Positions 41,250 through 52,531 of a stretch of 64,000 nucleotides of DNA are shown piece by piece. Under the pieces are notes generated by a model. It had not been told where the DNA came from. It searched no databases and was given only the letters and a program-made list of their open reading frames with translations. The stretch lies in NCBI GenBank assembly GCA_964016885.1, contig OZ024757.1, positions 20,934,239 through 20,998,238 of the forward strand, given 5' to 3'. This DNA is from Eledone cirrhosa. Taxonomy: Eukaryota > Mollusca > Cephalopoda > Octopoda > Eledonidae. Both the position numbers and the translations under genes were made by a program. Within the stretch, counting starts at the first letter, position 1. Each line of letters starts with the position of its first letter.

Positions 41250-42849
41250 ATTATGAAGATGGGGAAGGCAACCGGTCCATCGGGTATAGCTGCCGAGATG
41301 CTGAAGGCATCTGGGTCTGTAGGTCACACTATAACCACACCTATTGTTAACCAGGTAATACTAGAAGGTGTCATACCAAAAGATTGGTGCAGTAGCATCA
41401 TTGTCAACTGCTACAAAGGTAAAGGTGATGCACTCGATAGAGGAAACTATAGAGGTATAAAGCTGATGGACCAGGTCATGAAAGTAACAGAAAGAGTTAT
41501 AGCACAGTTGATTAGGGACCGGGTGAAACTAGATGAGATGCAATTTGGGTTTGTACCAGGAAGAGGCACCACTGATGCCCTCTTCCTTGTGAGGCAGTTA
41601 CAGGAAAAGTATCTAGCTAAAAGTAAGCCACTCTACCTGGCATTCGTCGATCTTGAGAAAGCCTTTGACAGAGTTCCACGTGCTGTAATCTGGTGGGCTC
41701 TTAGAAAACTAGGAGTAGATGAATGGTTTGTGAAAGCTGTACAAGCCATGTATAGGGGAGCAGTCAGCATAGTTAGGATTAGCAATGAGTATAGCGAGGA
41801 ATTTAGTGTACAGGTTGGTGTCCACCAGGGCTCTGTTCTTAGCCCTCTCCTGTTCATCATAGTCCTGCAGGCAATAACGGAGGAGTTTAAGACCGGATGC
41901 CCATGGGAACTCCTGTATGCTGATGACCTCGCACTTATAGCTGAATCTATGGTAGAACTAGAGAAGAAATTCCAAACTTGGAAGCAGGGACTAGAAAGAA
42001 AGGGTCTCAAAGTCAACATGACAAAGACTAAGGTCCTTGTAAGTAGACTAGAAGACAGAACCCTCAGGGAAATTGCCTTGCTCAGTATGTAGGAAAGGTG
42101 TAGGTAGGAACTCCATTCTCTGCCCCAAATGCAAACAATGGGTACACAAGAGATGTAGCGGGATCTCAGGAAGCTTAATTAACAATGTAGGATTCACATG
42201 CAGCAAACAGCCACAGGAAACAAGTACGACCAAACTCTGGGAGGGCTCTGTAGAAAGAGTAGACAGCTTCTGCTACCTAGGTGACCGAATTAGCAGCGGA
42301 GGTGGGTGTTCAGAAAGTACAATAACTAGGGTAAGAACGGGATGGAAGAAGTTTAGGGAACTACTACCACTGCTAGCTGTAAAAGACTTCTCCCTCAAAA
42401 TGAAAGGCAGACTATGATGCGTGTATCCGAACAGCGATGTTGCATGGTAGTGAGACCTGGGCGCTGAAGGTGGAAGACTTACGTAGATTAGAGAGAAACG
42501 AAGCCTGCATGCTCCGATGGATGTGTAATAGTAATATACGCGTACGACAAAGCATAAATGAATTGAGAGAGAGAGACTGAGCATAAGAAGAATCAAATGC
42601 TGTGTGCAGGAGAGGCGGTTACGTTGGTATGGACATGTGATGCGTATGAAGGATGACAGCTGCACAAACAGGTGTAGAGCACTAGAAGTCGATGGAAACC
42701 GCGGAGTGGGGAGACCCAAGATGACCTGGGATGAGGTGATAAAAGCCGACCTTACCCAATTACACCTCTCAAAGGCAATGACACACGACCGTGACCTCTG
42801 GCGTCACGCAGTAATACAGAGTACCCGACCTCCCATGGGTACAAGCTGA
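41250..42849 (+). pseudogene. LINE family B ORF2 with frameshifts
   Basis: The first frame (from codon KMGKATGPSG at about 41253) holds the RT palm: [23 protein letters not shown] (catalytic Asp codon 41649-41651), [13 protein letters not shown] and YADD (41916-41927). Near 42060 the frame shifts. The second frame (42070-42417) has the zinc finger CSVC..CPKC..WVHKRC..FTC, but it has lost the last Cys pair. A 2-bp loss near 42415 moves to a third frame ([14 protein letters not shown]), and another shift near 42575 leads to [14 protein letters not shown]...RPKMTWDEV ending at 42849. The N-terminal endonuclease is absent (5' truncation in (TA)n). An RT-positive but dead copy. Confidence 0.92.
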
Positions 42850-43125
42850 AGCATATAGACAATATGCCCCCACACTCCCCACTGCAAGGTGGTCGTGGAG
42901 GTGCCACGGCAAAAAAGCACCCAGCCCACACTGTAAAGTGGACGTGTAGGCACCACGAAAAAGCACCCACCACTCACTGTAAATGAGGTTGGTGTTAGGA
43001 AGGGCATCCAGCTGTAGAAATCAAGCCATGGTCAGCCGACCAGACACTGCCCACAACAGGACAACCCGTCTAACCCATGCTCGCGTGGAAGAACGGACGT
43101 AATACGGTGGTGATGATGATGATGA
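41250..43125 (+). mobile_element. LINE family B, 5'-truncated
   Basis: After ORF2 the 3' UTR carries ACCCGACCTCCCATGGGTAC, two 48-bp modules (TGGTCGTGGAGGTGCCACGG and GTGGACGTGTAGGCACCACG) and the long-form tail GTCAGCCGACCAGACACTGC to (GAT)n. This tail differs from LINE A and equals that of the SINE at 35982, so two LINE subfamilies with distinct tails coexist. Confidence 0.92.
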
Positions 43126-43139
43126 TTATATATATATAA

Positions 43140-43225
43140 AGATATGTTTCTTTATTAGCCACAGGGGCACAAAAGAAGGGGACAAATACAAAGGGGGAAG
43201 TTTACATACAATAAAAACGTGTAAA
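43140..43225 (-). repeat. Dispersed repeat end with poly(A) signal
   Basis: Reverse complement of 28150-28240, including ATTTGTCCCCTTCTTTTGTG and GGCTAATAAAGAAA. It may be an LTR fragment. Confidence 0.65.
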
Positions 43226-43274
43226 ATATCACAAATGCAATATATATATAGATAGATAGATATATACATATACA

Positions 43275-43641
43275 TGTGTTATTTCCTTGAGCAAGACACT
43301 TTATTTCACATTGCTCCAGTTTACTCAGCTGTAGAAATGAGATGATAGGGACTGGGGTCCATATCATTCCACTGTAAAGTGGTCGTGGAGGTGCCACGGC
43401 AAAAAAGCACCCAGCACACACTGTAAAGTGGTCGTGGAGGTGCCACGGCAAAAAAGCACCCAGCACACACTGTAAAGTGGTCGTGGAGGTGCCATGGCAA
43501 AAAAGCACCCAGCACTCACTGTAAATGAGGTTGGTGTTAGGAAGGGCATCCAGCTGTAGAAATCAAGCCAGAATCAGATCCCGGTCCACCCTTGCGAGCA
43601 GGGAAAAGCGGACGTAAAATGATGATAATGATGATGACGAT
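43275..43641 (+). mobile_element. SINE family 1, 5'-truncated, three modules
   Basis: Starts at TGTTATTTCCTTGAGCAAGA. Three successive ~49-bp modules (CACTGTAAAGTGGTCGTGGA) differ by one or two bases. Short-form tail and degenerate (GAT)n, then (TA)n. Confidence 0.92.
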
Positions 43642-43982
43642 ATATATATATAATTGTAGCTATATATATATATATATATATATATATAATGTGGGTAATA
43701 ATAAATATTAACCAATTACAAGTATGAATATATATATATATAGTACTCCCCTTTCAGTATCAATAACAATTATACAAATATAATTATACACTTCTAATTG
43801 TATTGAGGTTTATATTCTTAATGAATTTCTTGAAATGCTAAAAAAAAAGAAAAAGAGTGGAGCAGCAAATCGATAGCATAGTATGGAATAATTATATTAA
43901 TTATTGTTAATTATCGGAAATGTTCGTTACTAAGAGAAATGAAAATGAACATAATCAATAGCAGTGGTGAATATAATAATAA
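43642..43982. other. AT-rich sequence, no gene recognised
   Basis: (TA)n at 43641-43690, then AT-rich anonymous DNA. Confidence 0.55.
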
Positions 43983-44200
43983 TGATTTCTTATATAGGCA
44001 CAAGGCCAGCAATTTTGAAGTGGGGAAAGGCGATTAAATCAACCCCAGTGCGGGACTGGTACTTTATTTTATCGACCTTATAAGGATGAAAGGCAAAGCT
44101 TACCTTGCTGTGATTTGAACTCACAATGTAAAAGGATATAATTTCTATGTCATGAAGCATGGTGGCCGATGCTCTACCAATTCTAACCAGCCAAGGAATG
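43983..44200 (-). mobile_element. SINE family 2, longer subfamily
   Basis: Minus strand: ATTGGTAGAGCATCGGCCAC, GTGAGTTCAAATCACAGCAA (box B), core CTTTGCCTTTCATCCTTATA and the extra GGTTGATTTAATCGCCTTTC before the end. Confidence 0.85.
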
Positions 44201-44214
44201 AACAAATCTTTCAA

Positions 44215-45705
44215 CCAACCAGCTCACCAATCTACCAGCTAACCAACCAACTAGCTCACCAATCTACCAGCTCACCAACCAACCACCTCACCAATCTACC
44301 AGCTAACGAACCAACCAGCTAACCAACCAACCAGCTCACCAATCTACCATCTAACCAACCAGCCAGCTCACCAATCTACCATCTAACCAACCAACCACCT
44401 CACCAATCTACCATCTAACCAACCAGCCAGCTCACCAATCTACCAGCTAACCAAACAACCAGCTCACCAATCTACCATCTAACCAAACAACCAGATCACC
44501 AATCTACCAGCTAACCAACCAGCTCGCCAATCTACCATCTAACCAACCAACCACCTCACCAATCTACCAGCTAACCAACCAGCCAGCTCACCAATCTACC
44601 AGCTAACCAAACAACCAGCTCACCAATCTACCATCTAACCAAACAACCAGCTCACCAATCTACCAGCTAACCAAACAACCAGCTCACCAATCTACCATCT
44701 AACCAAACAACCAGATCACCAATCTACCAGCTAACCAACCAGCTCGCCAATCTACCATCTAACCAACCAACCAGATCACCAATCTACCAGCTAACCAACC
44801 AACCACCTCACCAATCTACCATCTAACCAACCAACCACCTCACTAATCTACCAGCTAACCAACCAGCCAGCTCACCAACCTACCAGCTAACCAACCAACC
44901 ACCTCACTAACCTACCATCTAACCAACCAACCAGATCACCAATATACCAGCTAACCAACCAACCACCTCACCAATCTACCATCTAACCAACCAACCACCT
45001 CACCAATCTACCATCTAACCAACCAACCACCTCACCAATCTACCATCTAACCAACCAACCAGATCACCAATATACCAGCTAACCAAACAACCACCTCACC
45101 AATCTACCAGCTAACCAACCAACCACCTCACCAATCTACCAGCTAACCAACCAGCCAGCTCACCAATCTACCAGCTCACCAATCTACCAGCTAACCAACC
45201 AACCACCTCACCAATCTACCAGCTAACCAACCAACCAGCTAACCAACCTACCAGCTAACCAACCAACCACCTCACCAATCTACCAGCTAACCAACCAACC
45301 AGCTAACCAACCTACCAGCTAACCAACCTACCAGCTAACCAACCAACCACCTCACCAATCTACCAGCTAACCAACCTACCAGCTAACCAACCAACCACCT
45401 CACCAACCTACCAGCTAACCAACCAACCAGCTAACCAACCTACCAGCTAACCAACCTACCAGCTAACCAACCAACCACCTCACCAATCTACCAGCTAACC
45501 AACCTACCAGCTAACCAACCAACCACCTCACCAATCTACCAGCTAACCAACCAACCACCTCACCAATCTACCACCTCACCAACCAACCAGCTAACCAACC
45601 TACCAGCTAACCAACCTACCAGCTAACCAACCAACCAGCTCACCAATCTACCAGCTAACCAACCAGATCACCAATCTACCAGCTAACCAACCAACCAACC
45701 ATTGG
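44215..45705. repeat. CCAA/CTAC satellite, ~32-bp units
   Basis: About 1.5 kb of words ACCAATCTACCAGCTAACCA and ACCAACCACCTC in variable order. Basic period 4, main unit about 28-36 bp. One strand has almost no G. Markers such as CAGATCACC group neighbouring units, which indicates block duplications. Confidence 0.94.
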
Positions 45706-46017
45706 TATTTTGGTAACATAGTTACACTGCCTTATTTTCTATTTTTATGTTTATTGTTGTTTTATTTGATTATATGTTTATGGTTTTATACTATGTTTTA
45801 TATTGTTTTTATTTTGTTCTACAATTTGTAGTTAGAACATGTTTCCAACTTCAAAACATTTACACAAAAATACTAGAGAAAAAAAGTTCAAACATTTCCC
45901 CAAAAGCAACCGTTCTACCATATAGCGGAAGTGATGTCTAGTTTTTCTGGTTTTGTTTTTGTTTTTGTTTTAGCTTGCAAAAAAAAAAACGAGGTAAATA
46001 GTGTATAATTTTATATT
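45706..46017. other. AT-rich sequence, no gene recognised
   Basis: T-rich DNA with GTTTTTGTTTTTG and an A run of about 11 at 45979-45989. A 64-codon frame is not recognisable. Confidence 0.45.
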
Positions 46018-46110
46018 CTTCCATTCTTTGACTGGTATCAGTCAGTAGAATGCAGTCATACTGGGGTTTCATCTTTAAGGATTCTAGTTTATAATATCTA
46101 CCCCAGTATT
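46018..46110 (+). mobile_element. Fragment of dispersed repeat family 4
   Basis: TTTGACTGGTATCAGTCAGT, AATGCAGTCATACTGGGGT and TATCTACCCCAGTATTTTGC partly match the longer copy at 48035. Diverged. Confidence 0.45.
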
Positions 46111-46865
46111 TTGCTATCAGAAGATAAAAGGAAATATTGACTGAATATCTGGAGAAATTATTGACTGATGTTCAATAAAATTATATACATTTTTGAAAAG
46201 TATGTTTGTTTATTTAGAAAGCCATGATATGCAGCAAATGGGTTAGATTGCCAAGGGAATTGGGAGAAAAAGTAAAATAAAAGAAAGGATGAATGATTGA
46301 AAGTTACCTTATCAATTTATTATTCGCCAAATTTTTTGGATTAACCATCCATTACCAAGGGGGTCCATAGGAGGGAGATTTGGAGAAAAAAAAAAAATGG
46401 AGATTTTTTTCTTGGTGGCTGTTTAACCTACTTACATTGCATAGCTTTCTATACAAATTGACATTTCAGTTTCATACTCCACAATGCTTCAAGTAAACTA
46501 TCACATCTTTAAATCAATTTTTATTTTGGATGTGTATGTTTTCCTCATTGGGTTGCCTTCAATACAATGTAATATGTAATGTAAAATATAAAATTGACAG
46601 TCATCCGAATGTTGTATACTCATTAAGACTTTCTGAACTCAAGTTCAAAATATGCCAAGGTTAACTTTGCCTTTCATTCTCTTTCTCCTCTCCTTCTTTG
46701 GAAGAAATTGGTTGTGTTCAGACCTGTAGAGAGGATGGACTCCACAAGGTTTTAAATGCCCAAGACATGTTGTATATAATTGTGGTAAACCCTATGACCC
46801 AGTCAGGCATTATGGATCAACACATATATACAAAATGTAAAATCTAAAATGCCACTCAATGCACA
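46111..46865. other. Anonymous sequence
   Basis: No gene. A SINE 2-like scrap (TTAACTTTGCCTTTCATTCT) is at 46661-46680. Confidence 0.5.
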
Positions 46866-46879
46866 ATTGGGGCTTCTAA

Positions 46880-47965
46880 AGGCAGGTACTTGTATCATGG
46901 CACCTGCAGACCACCTGACAGAGTTCACTGGATGCATTTTATTGTGGCTCCTGCACGACCACCTGACAGAGTTCACTGGATGCATTTTATTGTGGCTCCT
47001 GCACGACCACCTGACAGAGTTCACTGGATGCATTTTATTGTGGCTCCAGCATTTAGACTTTACAATGTGAGCTGGGTGCATTTTAGCGTGGCACCACCAC
47101 TAAAAGTTTGCAGGCTGGGTTGCATGCATCCATTTTATCATGACACCAGCATTGTCACATTATACACTTTACCGAGTGCATATTTCTGTGGAACCAGTAC
47201 TACCATTTTACAGAGTGTACTGTGTGCACTTTATCATGGCACCAGTACTGCCACTTTACAAAATGTACTGGTTGCATTTTAAGATGGCGCCAACACTATC
47301 ATTTTACAAACTTTACTGGGTGTATTTTATCATAGCAAATACACTACCACTTTACAGAGTGTACTGGGTGAATTTCATCATGACACCAGCACTACCACTT
47401 TACAGAAGTGTACTGGGTGTATTTTATCATGACACTATCGCTTCAACTTTACAGAGTGTACTGGGTGTATTTTATCATGACATCATTGCTACAACTTTAC
47501 AGAGTGTACTGGGTGTATTTTATCATGACATCATTGCTACAACTTTACAGAGTGTACTGGGTGTATTTTATCATGACATCATTGCTACAACTTTACAGAG
47601 TGTACTGGGTGTATTTTATCATGACATCATTGCTACAACTTTACAGAGTGTACCGAGTGTATTTTATCATGACATCATTGCTACAACTTTACAGAGTGTA
47701 CTGGGTGTATTTTATCATGACATCATTGCTACAACTTTACAGAGTGTACTGGGTTAATTTTATCATGACATCATTGCTACAACTTTACAGAGTGTACTGG
47801 GTTAATTTTATCATGATATCATTGCTACAACTTTACAGAGTGTACTGGGTGTATTTTATCATGACATCATTGCTACAACTTTACAGAGTGTACTGGGTGT
47901 ATTTTATCATGACATCATTGCTACAACTTTACAGAGTGTACTGGGTGCATTTCATCATGTATATT
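46880..47965. repeat. 48-bp satellite derived from the SINE/LINE tail module
   Basis: About 22 units. The left part (46880-47400) is diverged (CACGACCACCTGACAGAGTT, CCAGTACTGCCACTTTACAG). The right part (47410-47960) is nearly uniform: ACTTTACAGAGTGTACTGGG-TGTATTTTATCATGACATCA. The unit aligns with the reverse complement of the SINE family 1 module (CCACTTTACA, GTG, CTGGGTGC, TTTT, TGGCACC). A period of 48 keeps several plus-strand frames open for 188-205 codons; these are repeat translations, not genes. Confidence 0.93.
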
Positions 47966-48034
47966 TACATATAGTTTACAATTTGATTAGTTCAGCCTGT
48001 AATTTCTATCAAGTACACTTTTTTCATTATATGT

Positions 48035-48225
48035 GTACTCTTTTCATTGGTCACAGTCAGTAGACTATGGCCATGCTGGGGCACTGCTTTGATCTAGTCA
48101 ATCATATTGACCACAGTACTTATCTTTTCAAGTCTGGTACTTATTGATCTCTTTTATCTAACTGCTATGCTACATGACATAAACACAAGGTATTGATCAC
48201 CCTGAGGCTATAGTACAACTATCAC
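48035..48225 (+). mobile_element. Dispersed repeat family 4 (SINE-like)
   Basis: GGTCACAGTCAGTAGACTAT, GGCCATGCTGGGGCACTGC, TTTGATCTAGTCAATC, GTACTTATTGATCTCTTTTA and CTGCTATGCTACATGACATA. I recall this order from abundant cephalopod dispersed repeats; the boundaries are approximate. Confidence 0.6.
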
Positions 48226-48765
48226 CATCAGCACTAAGAACACAACCACTACCACCACCATCACCACTACTCTACCACCACCACCACTACTACCACCACC
48301 CAGTCACCACTACTACTACTACCACTACCCCTTAGCATGGCCACCAATGTAAATATTCTAGCAACTGTTATGAAAGCTGCAGCCAAATCATTATTCCAAT
48401 GCAATAACAAACATACGCAGTCAATAAGAACTTCACTGTTTCTGTTAATCAAGGCAGTTAAACCATGCATGAGTGACCTGGGCACTACACATCCTTGCAT
48501 CTGTTTAATCTAAATAGGTGTTTAAGAATTTGTGCAATCGTATTCAGCAGTGAAGCCTGAATAAACAGGCTGCTAGGTTAAATCACGCTAATTTCGGATT
48601 GCTCTAGATCTTTTCAGATTGTTCTAGATCTTCTCAGAAAAGTAACTTCTTAATGAGAGAGAGATATATGCTGTACAGGTTTTATTTGACTAATTATACA
48701 GCATTCAGCCCTACCACACCACAGATCACACTTTTTTCATAATTGGATCTTCAAATTTTAGTCTT
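48226..48765. other. ACC triplets and anonymous sequence
   Basis: ACC/ACT triplets at 48242-48330. A short direct repeat TTCTAGATCTTYTCAGA lies near 48600-48640. No gene. Confidence 0.5.
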
Positions 48766-48769
48766 CATA

Positions 48770-48919
<150 letters not shown>

Positions 48920-50842
48920 AGAAAGTTCAAGCATGTTCTACAACGCGATGACCAAAAACGTGAGGTGTTCAGGATTGCCAGGCAATGCGTCAAGGAAAAC
49001 CGTGATATTGTCGGGGAGAAGTGTGTACTTAACGATGATGGCATACTTGCCATCACCGACACTGATAAGAAGGTAGCTTGGAAGTGTCACTATGAAAGGC
49101 TACTAAATGAGGAGAATAAATGGGAGAAAGACAGTCTCCCCCATATCGACCCGATAGAGGGACCAGCAGTGTTAGTCGAGGGGAGTATAATAAGTAAGGC
49201 AATCAAGGATATGAAGACTGGTAAGGCGGCTGGGCCTTCGGAAATAGTTGCTGAGATGCTGAAGGCATCTGGCACGGTGGGACACACCATGGTCACCCGC
49301 ATAGTTAACCAAGTCGTACAGAATGGGGTTGTTCCGAAGGACTGGCATAGCAGCATCATCGTTAACTGTTATAAGGGTAAAGGAGACGCCCTAGATAGGA
49401 GTAACTATAGAGGCATTAAATTAATCGACCAGGTCATGAAGGTCACGGAAAAAGTAATAGCGCAACTAATCAGAGAGAGAATTGATCTAGATGAAATGCA
49501 GTTCGGCTTTGTGTCAGGCAAAAGCACCACAGACGCTCTTTTCATAGTACGACAACTACAGGAGAAGTACCTAGCTAAAGGTAAACCCCTCTACTTAGCT
49601 TTTGTCGACCTGGAGAAAGCCTTCGACAGAGTCCCCCGCTCCATTATCTGGTGGGCTCTTAGAAAACTAGGCGTTGACGAATGGCTTGTGAGGGCTATAC
49701 AAGCCATGTATAAAGAAACAGTCAGCAAGGTTAGAATTAACAACGAATATAGTGAAGAGTTTAGCGTAAAAGTTGGCGTCCATCAGGGCTCTGTTCTCAG
49801 CCCCCTACTATTTATTATTGCCCTTCAGGCTATAACAGAGGAGTTCAAGACAGGCTGCCCATGGGAACTCCTATACGCAGACGACCTGACACTCATAGCG
49901 GAATCAATGGCCGAGCTAGAGAAGAAATTCCAAACATGGAAGCACGGCCTAGAGTCAAAAGGACTTAAAATTAACCTGGCTAAGACCAAAGTTCTAGTTT
50001 GTAGGAAAGAAAACAAGGCGGCGGTCCCTTCTGGGAAATGGTCGTGCTCGGTATGTAGGAAAGGCGTAGGTAGAAACTCCATCTTATGTCCTAAATGCAA
50101 AGTATGGGTGCATAAAAGATGTAGTGGGATCACAGGTAAGCTAACTAAGAACATAGACTTTACATGTGGCCGATGTTCTGGTGCAATAAGTAGCAGCAAG
50201 TGCCCACAAAATACTAGCTCTTTCAATTGCGCAGAGGGTTCTATAGAAATAGTGGACAGCTTCCGTTACCTGGGCGATAAAATCAGCAGTGGGGGAGGGT
50301 GCTCTGAAAGTACTGTAGCTAGAGTCAGAACTGGTTGGAAAAAGTTCAGAGAGCTTATACCACTATTAGCTGCTAAAGGGTTCTCCCTAAAAATGAAAGG
50401 CAGGTTGTACGATGCCTGCATACGAACAGCAATGTTGCATGGTAGTGAGACCTGGGCATTGTGTGCAGAGGATATACGCAGACTAGAGAGGAACGAAGCT
50501 TGCATGCTCCGCTGGATGTGTAACAGTAATATACGTGAACGGCAAAGCATAAACGAACTAAGGAAAAAATTAGAGATAAGAGGGATCAGATGTTGTTTAC
50601 TCGAGAGAAGGCTGCGTTGGTATGGACACGTGATGCGCATGAAAGTCGATAGCTGTATTACAAAGTGCAGGGCAATAAAGATAGACGGTAGCCACGGAAT
50701 AGGCAGACCTAGAAAAACATGGGATGAGCTGATAAACTCCGACCTCATACACTTACACCTCTCCAAGACAATGTCACTGGACCGTGACCTTTGGCGGTAC
50801 TCAGTAACAGAGAAGACCCGCCTTGCCAGTAGGCATCTCTAA
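48920..50842 (+). CDS. LINE family A ORF2: reverse transcriptase plus PHD-like finger
   Basis: An uninterrupted frame of about 640 codons (the open frame starts at 48743 in (TA)n). It makes the reverse transcriptase that primes on nicked target DNA. Counting from 48743: [13 protein letters not shown] near 252-264, [10 protein letters not shown] at 287-296 with catalytic Asp 289, [14 protein letters not shown] near 344-357 and YADD at 378-381. A C4HC3 finger follows (C435, C438, C449, C452, H457, C460, C475, C478), then [37 protein letters not shown] and [10 protein letters not shown] to the natural stop. The N-terminal endonuclease is missing through 5' truncation, so the copy is not autonomous. 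No stop or frameshift in 1.9 kb argues for a recent insertion. Confidence 0.93.
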   Translation, partial: RKFKHVLQRDDQKREVFRIARQCVKENRDIVGEKCVLNDDGILAITDTDKKVAWKCHYERLLNEENKWEKDSLPHIDPIEGPAVLVEGSIISKAIKDMKTGKAAGPSEIVAEMLKASGTVGHTMVTRIVNQVVQNGVVPKDWHSSIIVNCYKGKGDALDRSNYRGIKLIDQVMKVTEKVIAQLIRERIDLDEMQFGFVSGKSTTDALFIVRQLQEKYLAKGKPLYLAFVDLEKAFDRVPRSIIWWALRKLGVDEWLVRAIQAMYKETVSKVRINNEYSEEFSVKVGVHQGSVLSPLLFIIALQAITEEFKTGCPWELLYADDLTLIAESMAELEKKFQTWKHGLESKGLKINLAKTKVLVCRKENKAAVPSGKWSCSVCRKGVGRNSILCPKCKVWVHKRCSGITGKLTKNIDFTCGRCSGAISSSKCPQNTSSFNCAEGSIEIVDSFRYLGDKISSGGGCSESTVARVRTGWKKFRELIPLLAAKGFSLKMKGRLYDACIRTAMLHGSETWALCAEDIRRLERNEACMLRWMCNSNIRERQSINELRKKLEIRGIRCCLLERRLRWYGHVMRMKVDSCITKCRAIKIDGSHGIGRPRKTWDELINSDLIHLHLSKTMSLDRDLWRYSVTEKTRLASRHL

Positions 50843-51076
50843 CAAACTACACCCCGTCCCGCCACCACCCCCACCCCATCCACACTACCCCGTTCCATGT
50901 AAAGTTATGTTGGTGCCGCGCCACCCAGGCCGAAACAAACGAGATCGTGTAGGTGTCACGACAAAAAAACACACAGTCCACGCTGTAATGTGGCCGTGTA
51001 GGACTACCCCCGTCCAAACCCATGCAAGCGTGGAACACGGACTTTAAACGTTGATGATGATGATGATGATGATGAT
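48920..51076 (+). mobile_element. LINE family A, 5'-truncated, best-preserved copy
   Basis: ORF2 plus a 3' UTR with CCCGCCACCACCCCCACCCC, GTTATGTTGGTGCCGCGCCA and CGTGTAGGTGTCACGACAAA. The tail module is cut short by an internal deletion at about 51003 (GTGTAGG joined to ACTACCCCCG). The end is GCGTGGAACACGGACTTTAA and (GAT)n. (TA)n on both sides. Confidence 0.93.
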
Positions 51077-51114
51077 ATATATACACATATATTTATATAT
51101 ACATATATATATAT

Positions 51115-51424
51115 GGAGGCACATGGCTTAGTGGTTAGAGCATTGGGCTTGCAATCGAAAGGTTATGAGTTCAATTCTCAGACCGGGTGATGTGTTGTTT
51201 CCTTGAGCAAGACACTTTATTTCACATTGCTCCAGTTTACTCAGCTGTAAATGAGATGATAGGACTGCAAAGTGGTTGTGGAGGCGCCACGGAAAAAAGC
51301 ACCCAGCACTCACTGTAAATGAGGTTGGTGTTAGGAAGGGCATCCAGCTGTAGAAATCAAGCCAGAATCAGTTCCCATCCCACCCTTGCAAGCAAGGAAA
51401 AGCCGACGTAAAATGATGATGATA
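51115..51424 (+). mobile_element. SINE family 1
   Basis: Head GGAGGCACATGGCTTAGTGG, box B GAGTTCAATTCTCAGACCGG, central domain, one shortened module, short-form tail, (GAT)n; flanked by (TA)n. Confidence 0.92.
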
Positions 51425-51434
51425 TATATATATT

Positions 51435-51466
<32 letters not shown>

Positions 51467-51536
51467 TATATACATACATATATATGTATACATATATATA
51501 CATATATATATATATATATTTGTATACATATATATA

Positions 51537-51576
<40 letters not shown>

Positions 51577-51605
51577 TATTTATATATACATATATATATA
51601 TATAG
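51425..51605. repeat. (TA)n-rich block
   Basis: TA runs broken by TACACACATA, TTTATT and TTTGTATACATA. Followed to 51870 by AT-rich DNA without a gene. Confidence 0.88.
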
Positions 51606-51873
51606 ATGATAATAATAATAATATTTATACTTATATATATAATCTATATACAATTATAACTAAGAAAGGGTAATATTTTGTATTACCCAATTACCAGTAA
51701 GAAAATTAGCTCAATGTAAATTTGAATAATATCCTAGTTGACATTTCAACACTAATTATGGCACAACAAGAACATTGAGTTAAAGTAGAAATACCTTATA
51801 GAAGAACAGTAAGGAAGAAGTGCCATGTAACACATACCGTTGGATTAAATGTTAGTTTTATATATATATATAT

Positions 51874-52227
51874 GGAGGCACATGGATTAGTGGTTAGAGC
51901 ATTGGGCTTGCAATCGAAAGGTTGTGAGTTCAATTCTCAGACCGGGTGATGCATTGTTTCCTTGAGCAAGACACTTTATTTCACATTGCTCCAGTTTACT
52001 CAGCTGTAGAAATGAGATGATAGGGACTGGGGTCCCTCTTATTCCACTGCAAAGTGGTCGTGGAGGTGTCACGGCAAAAAAAAGCACCCAGCCTACACTG
52101 TAAAGTGGTCGTGGAGGTGTCACGGCAAAAAAAAGCACCCAGCCCACACTGTAAAGTGGTCGTGGAGGTGCCATGGCAAAAAAAGCACCCAGCCCACACT
52201 GTAAAGTGGCCGTGGAGGTGTCACGGA
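51874..52227 (+). mobile_element. SINE family 1 with repeated modules, 3'-truncated
   Basis: Head GGAGGCACATGGATTAGTGG, box B, central domain, three full modules and the start of a fourth (ending GTGGCCGTGGAGGTGTCACG). The tail is missing; the sequence breaks exactly where a perfect palindrome begins. Confidence 0.92.
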
Positions 52228-52277
52228 TGCTATATACTACATTTCTAGTTTTAAAACTAGAAATGTAGTATATAGCA
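52228..52277. repeat. Perfect 50-bp palindrome
   Basis: Two 25-nt arms (starting TGCTATATACTACATTTC) meet at 52252/52253 with no mismatch and no loop. The right arm is in frame with the GIY-YIG-like peptide that follows. Confidence 0.97.
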
Positions 52278-52531
52278 TAAGATGTACTGAAGGACAATGT
52301 AGAGATAAGAATATAGTGTACATAGATGAGACAGCTCGTAGTATAGGAGAACGGATAAATGAACACTGGCGAGAGCTTCAAGATAGTAAAGAATCATCTG
52401 TACTCTACCAACATGCTAAAATAGAACATAAGGGTAAATTAGAGAACATAGAAATAAAAATAGAATCTACACACAGAAAAGATGCAATGTTTAGTCAAAT
52501 CACAGAGGCAATAAACTCCAACCAAAATTAA
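52229..52531 (+). CDS. GIY-YIG-like endonuclease fragment (Penelope-like element C terminus?)
   Basis: Starting upstream of any ATG, the frame reads RNVVYSIRCTEGQCRDKNIV, then YIDETARSIGERINEHWREL, and ends NSNQN. The order VVYxIxC..C...VYIGETxRxxxxRxxEH is that of GIY-YIG nuclease domains, which in Penelope-like retroelements cut target DNA. The Gly of YIG is Asp here, so the domain is probably inactive. No RT lies upstream; the fragment follows a palindrome and a SINE. The family call is by motif only and other GIY-YIG mobile elements are possible. Confidence 0.7.
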   Translation, partial: AIYYISSFKTRNVVYSIRCTEGQCRDKNIVYIDETARSIGERINEHWRELQDSKESSVLYQHAKIEHKGKLENIEIKIESTHRKDAMFSQITEAINSNQN

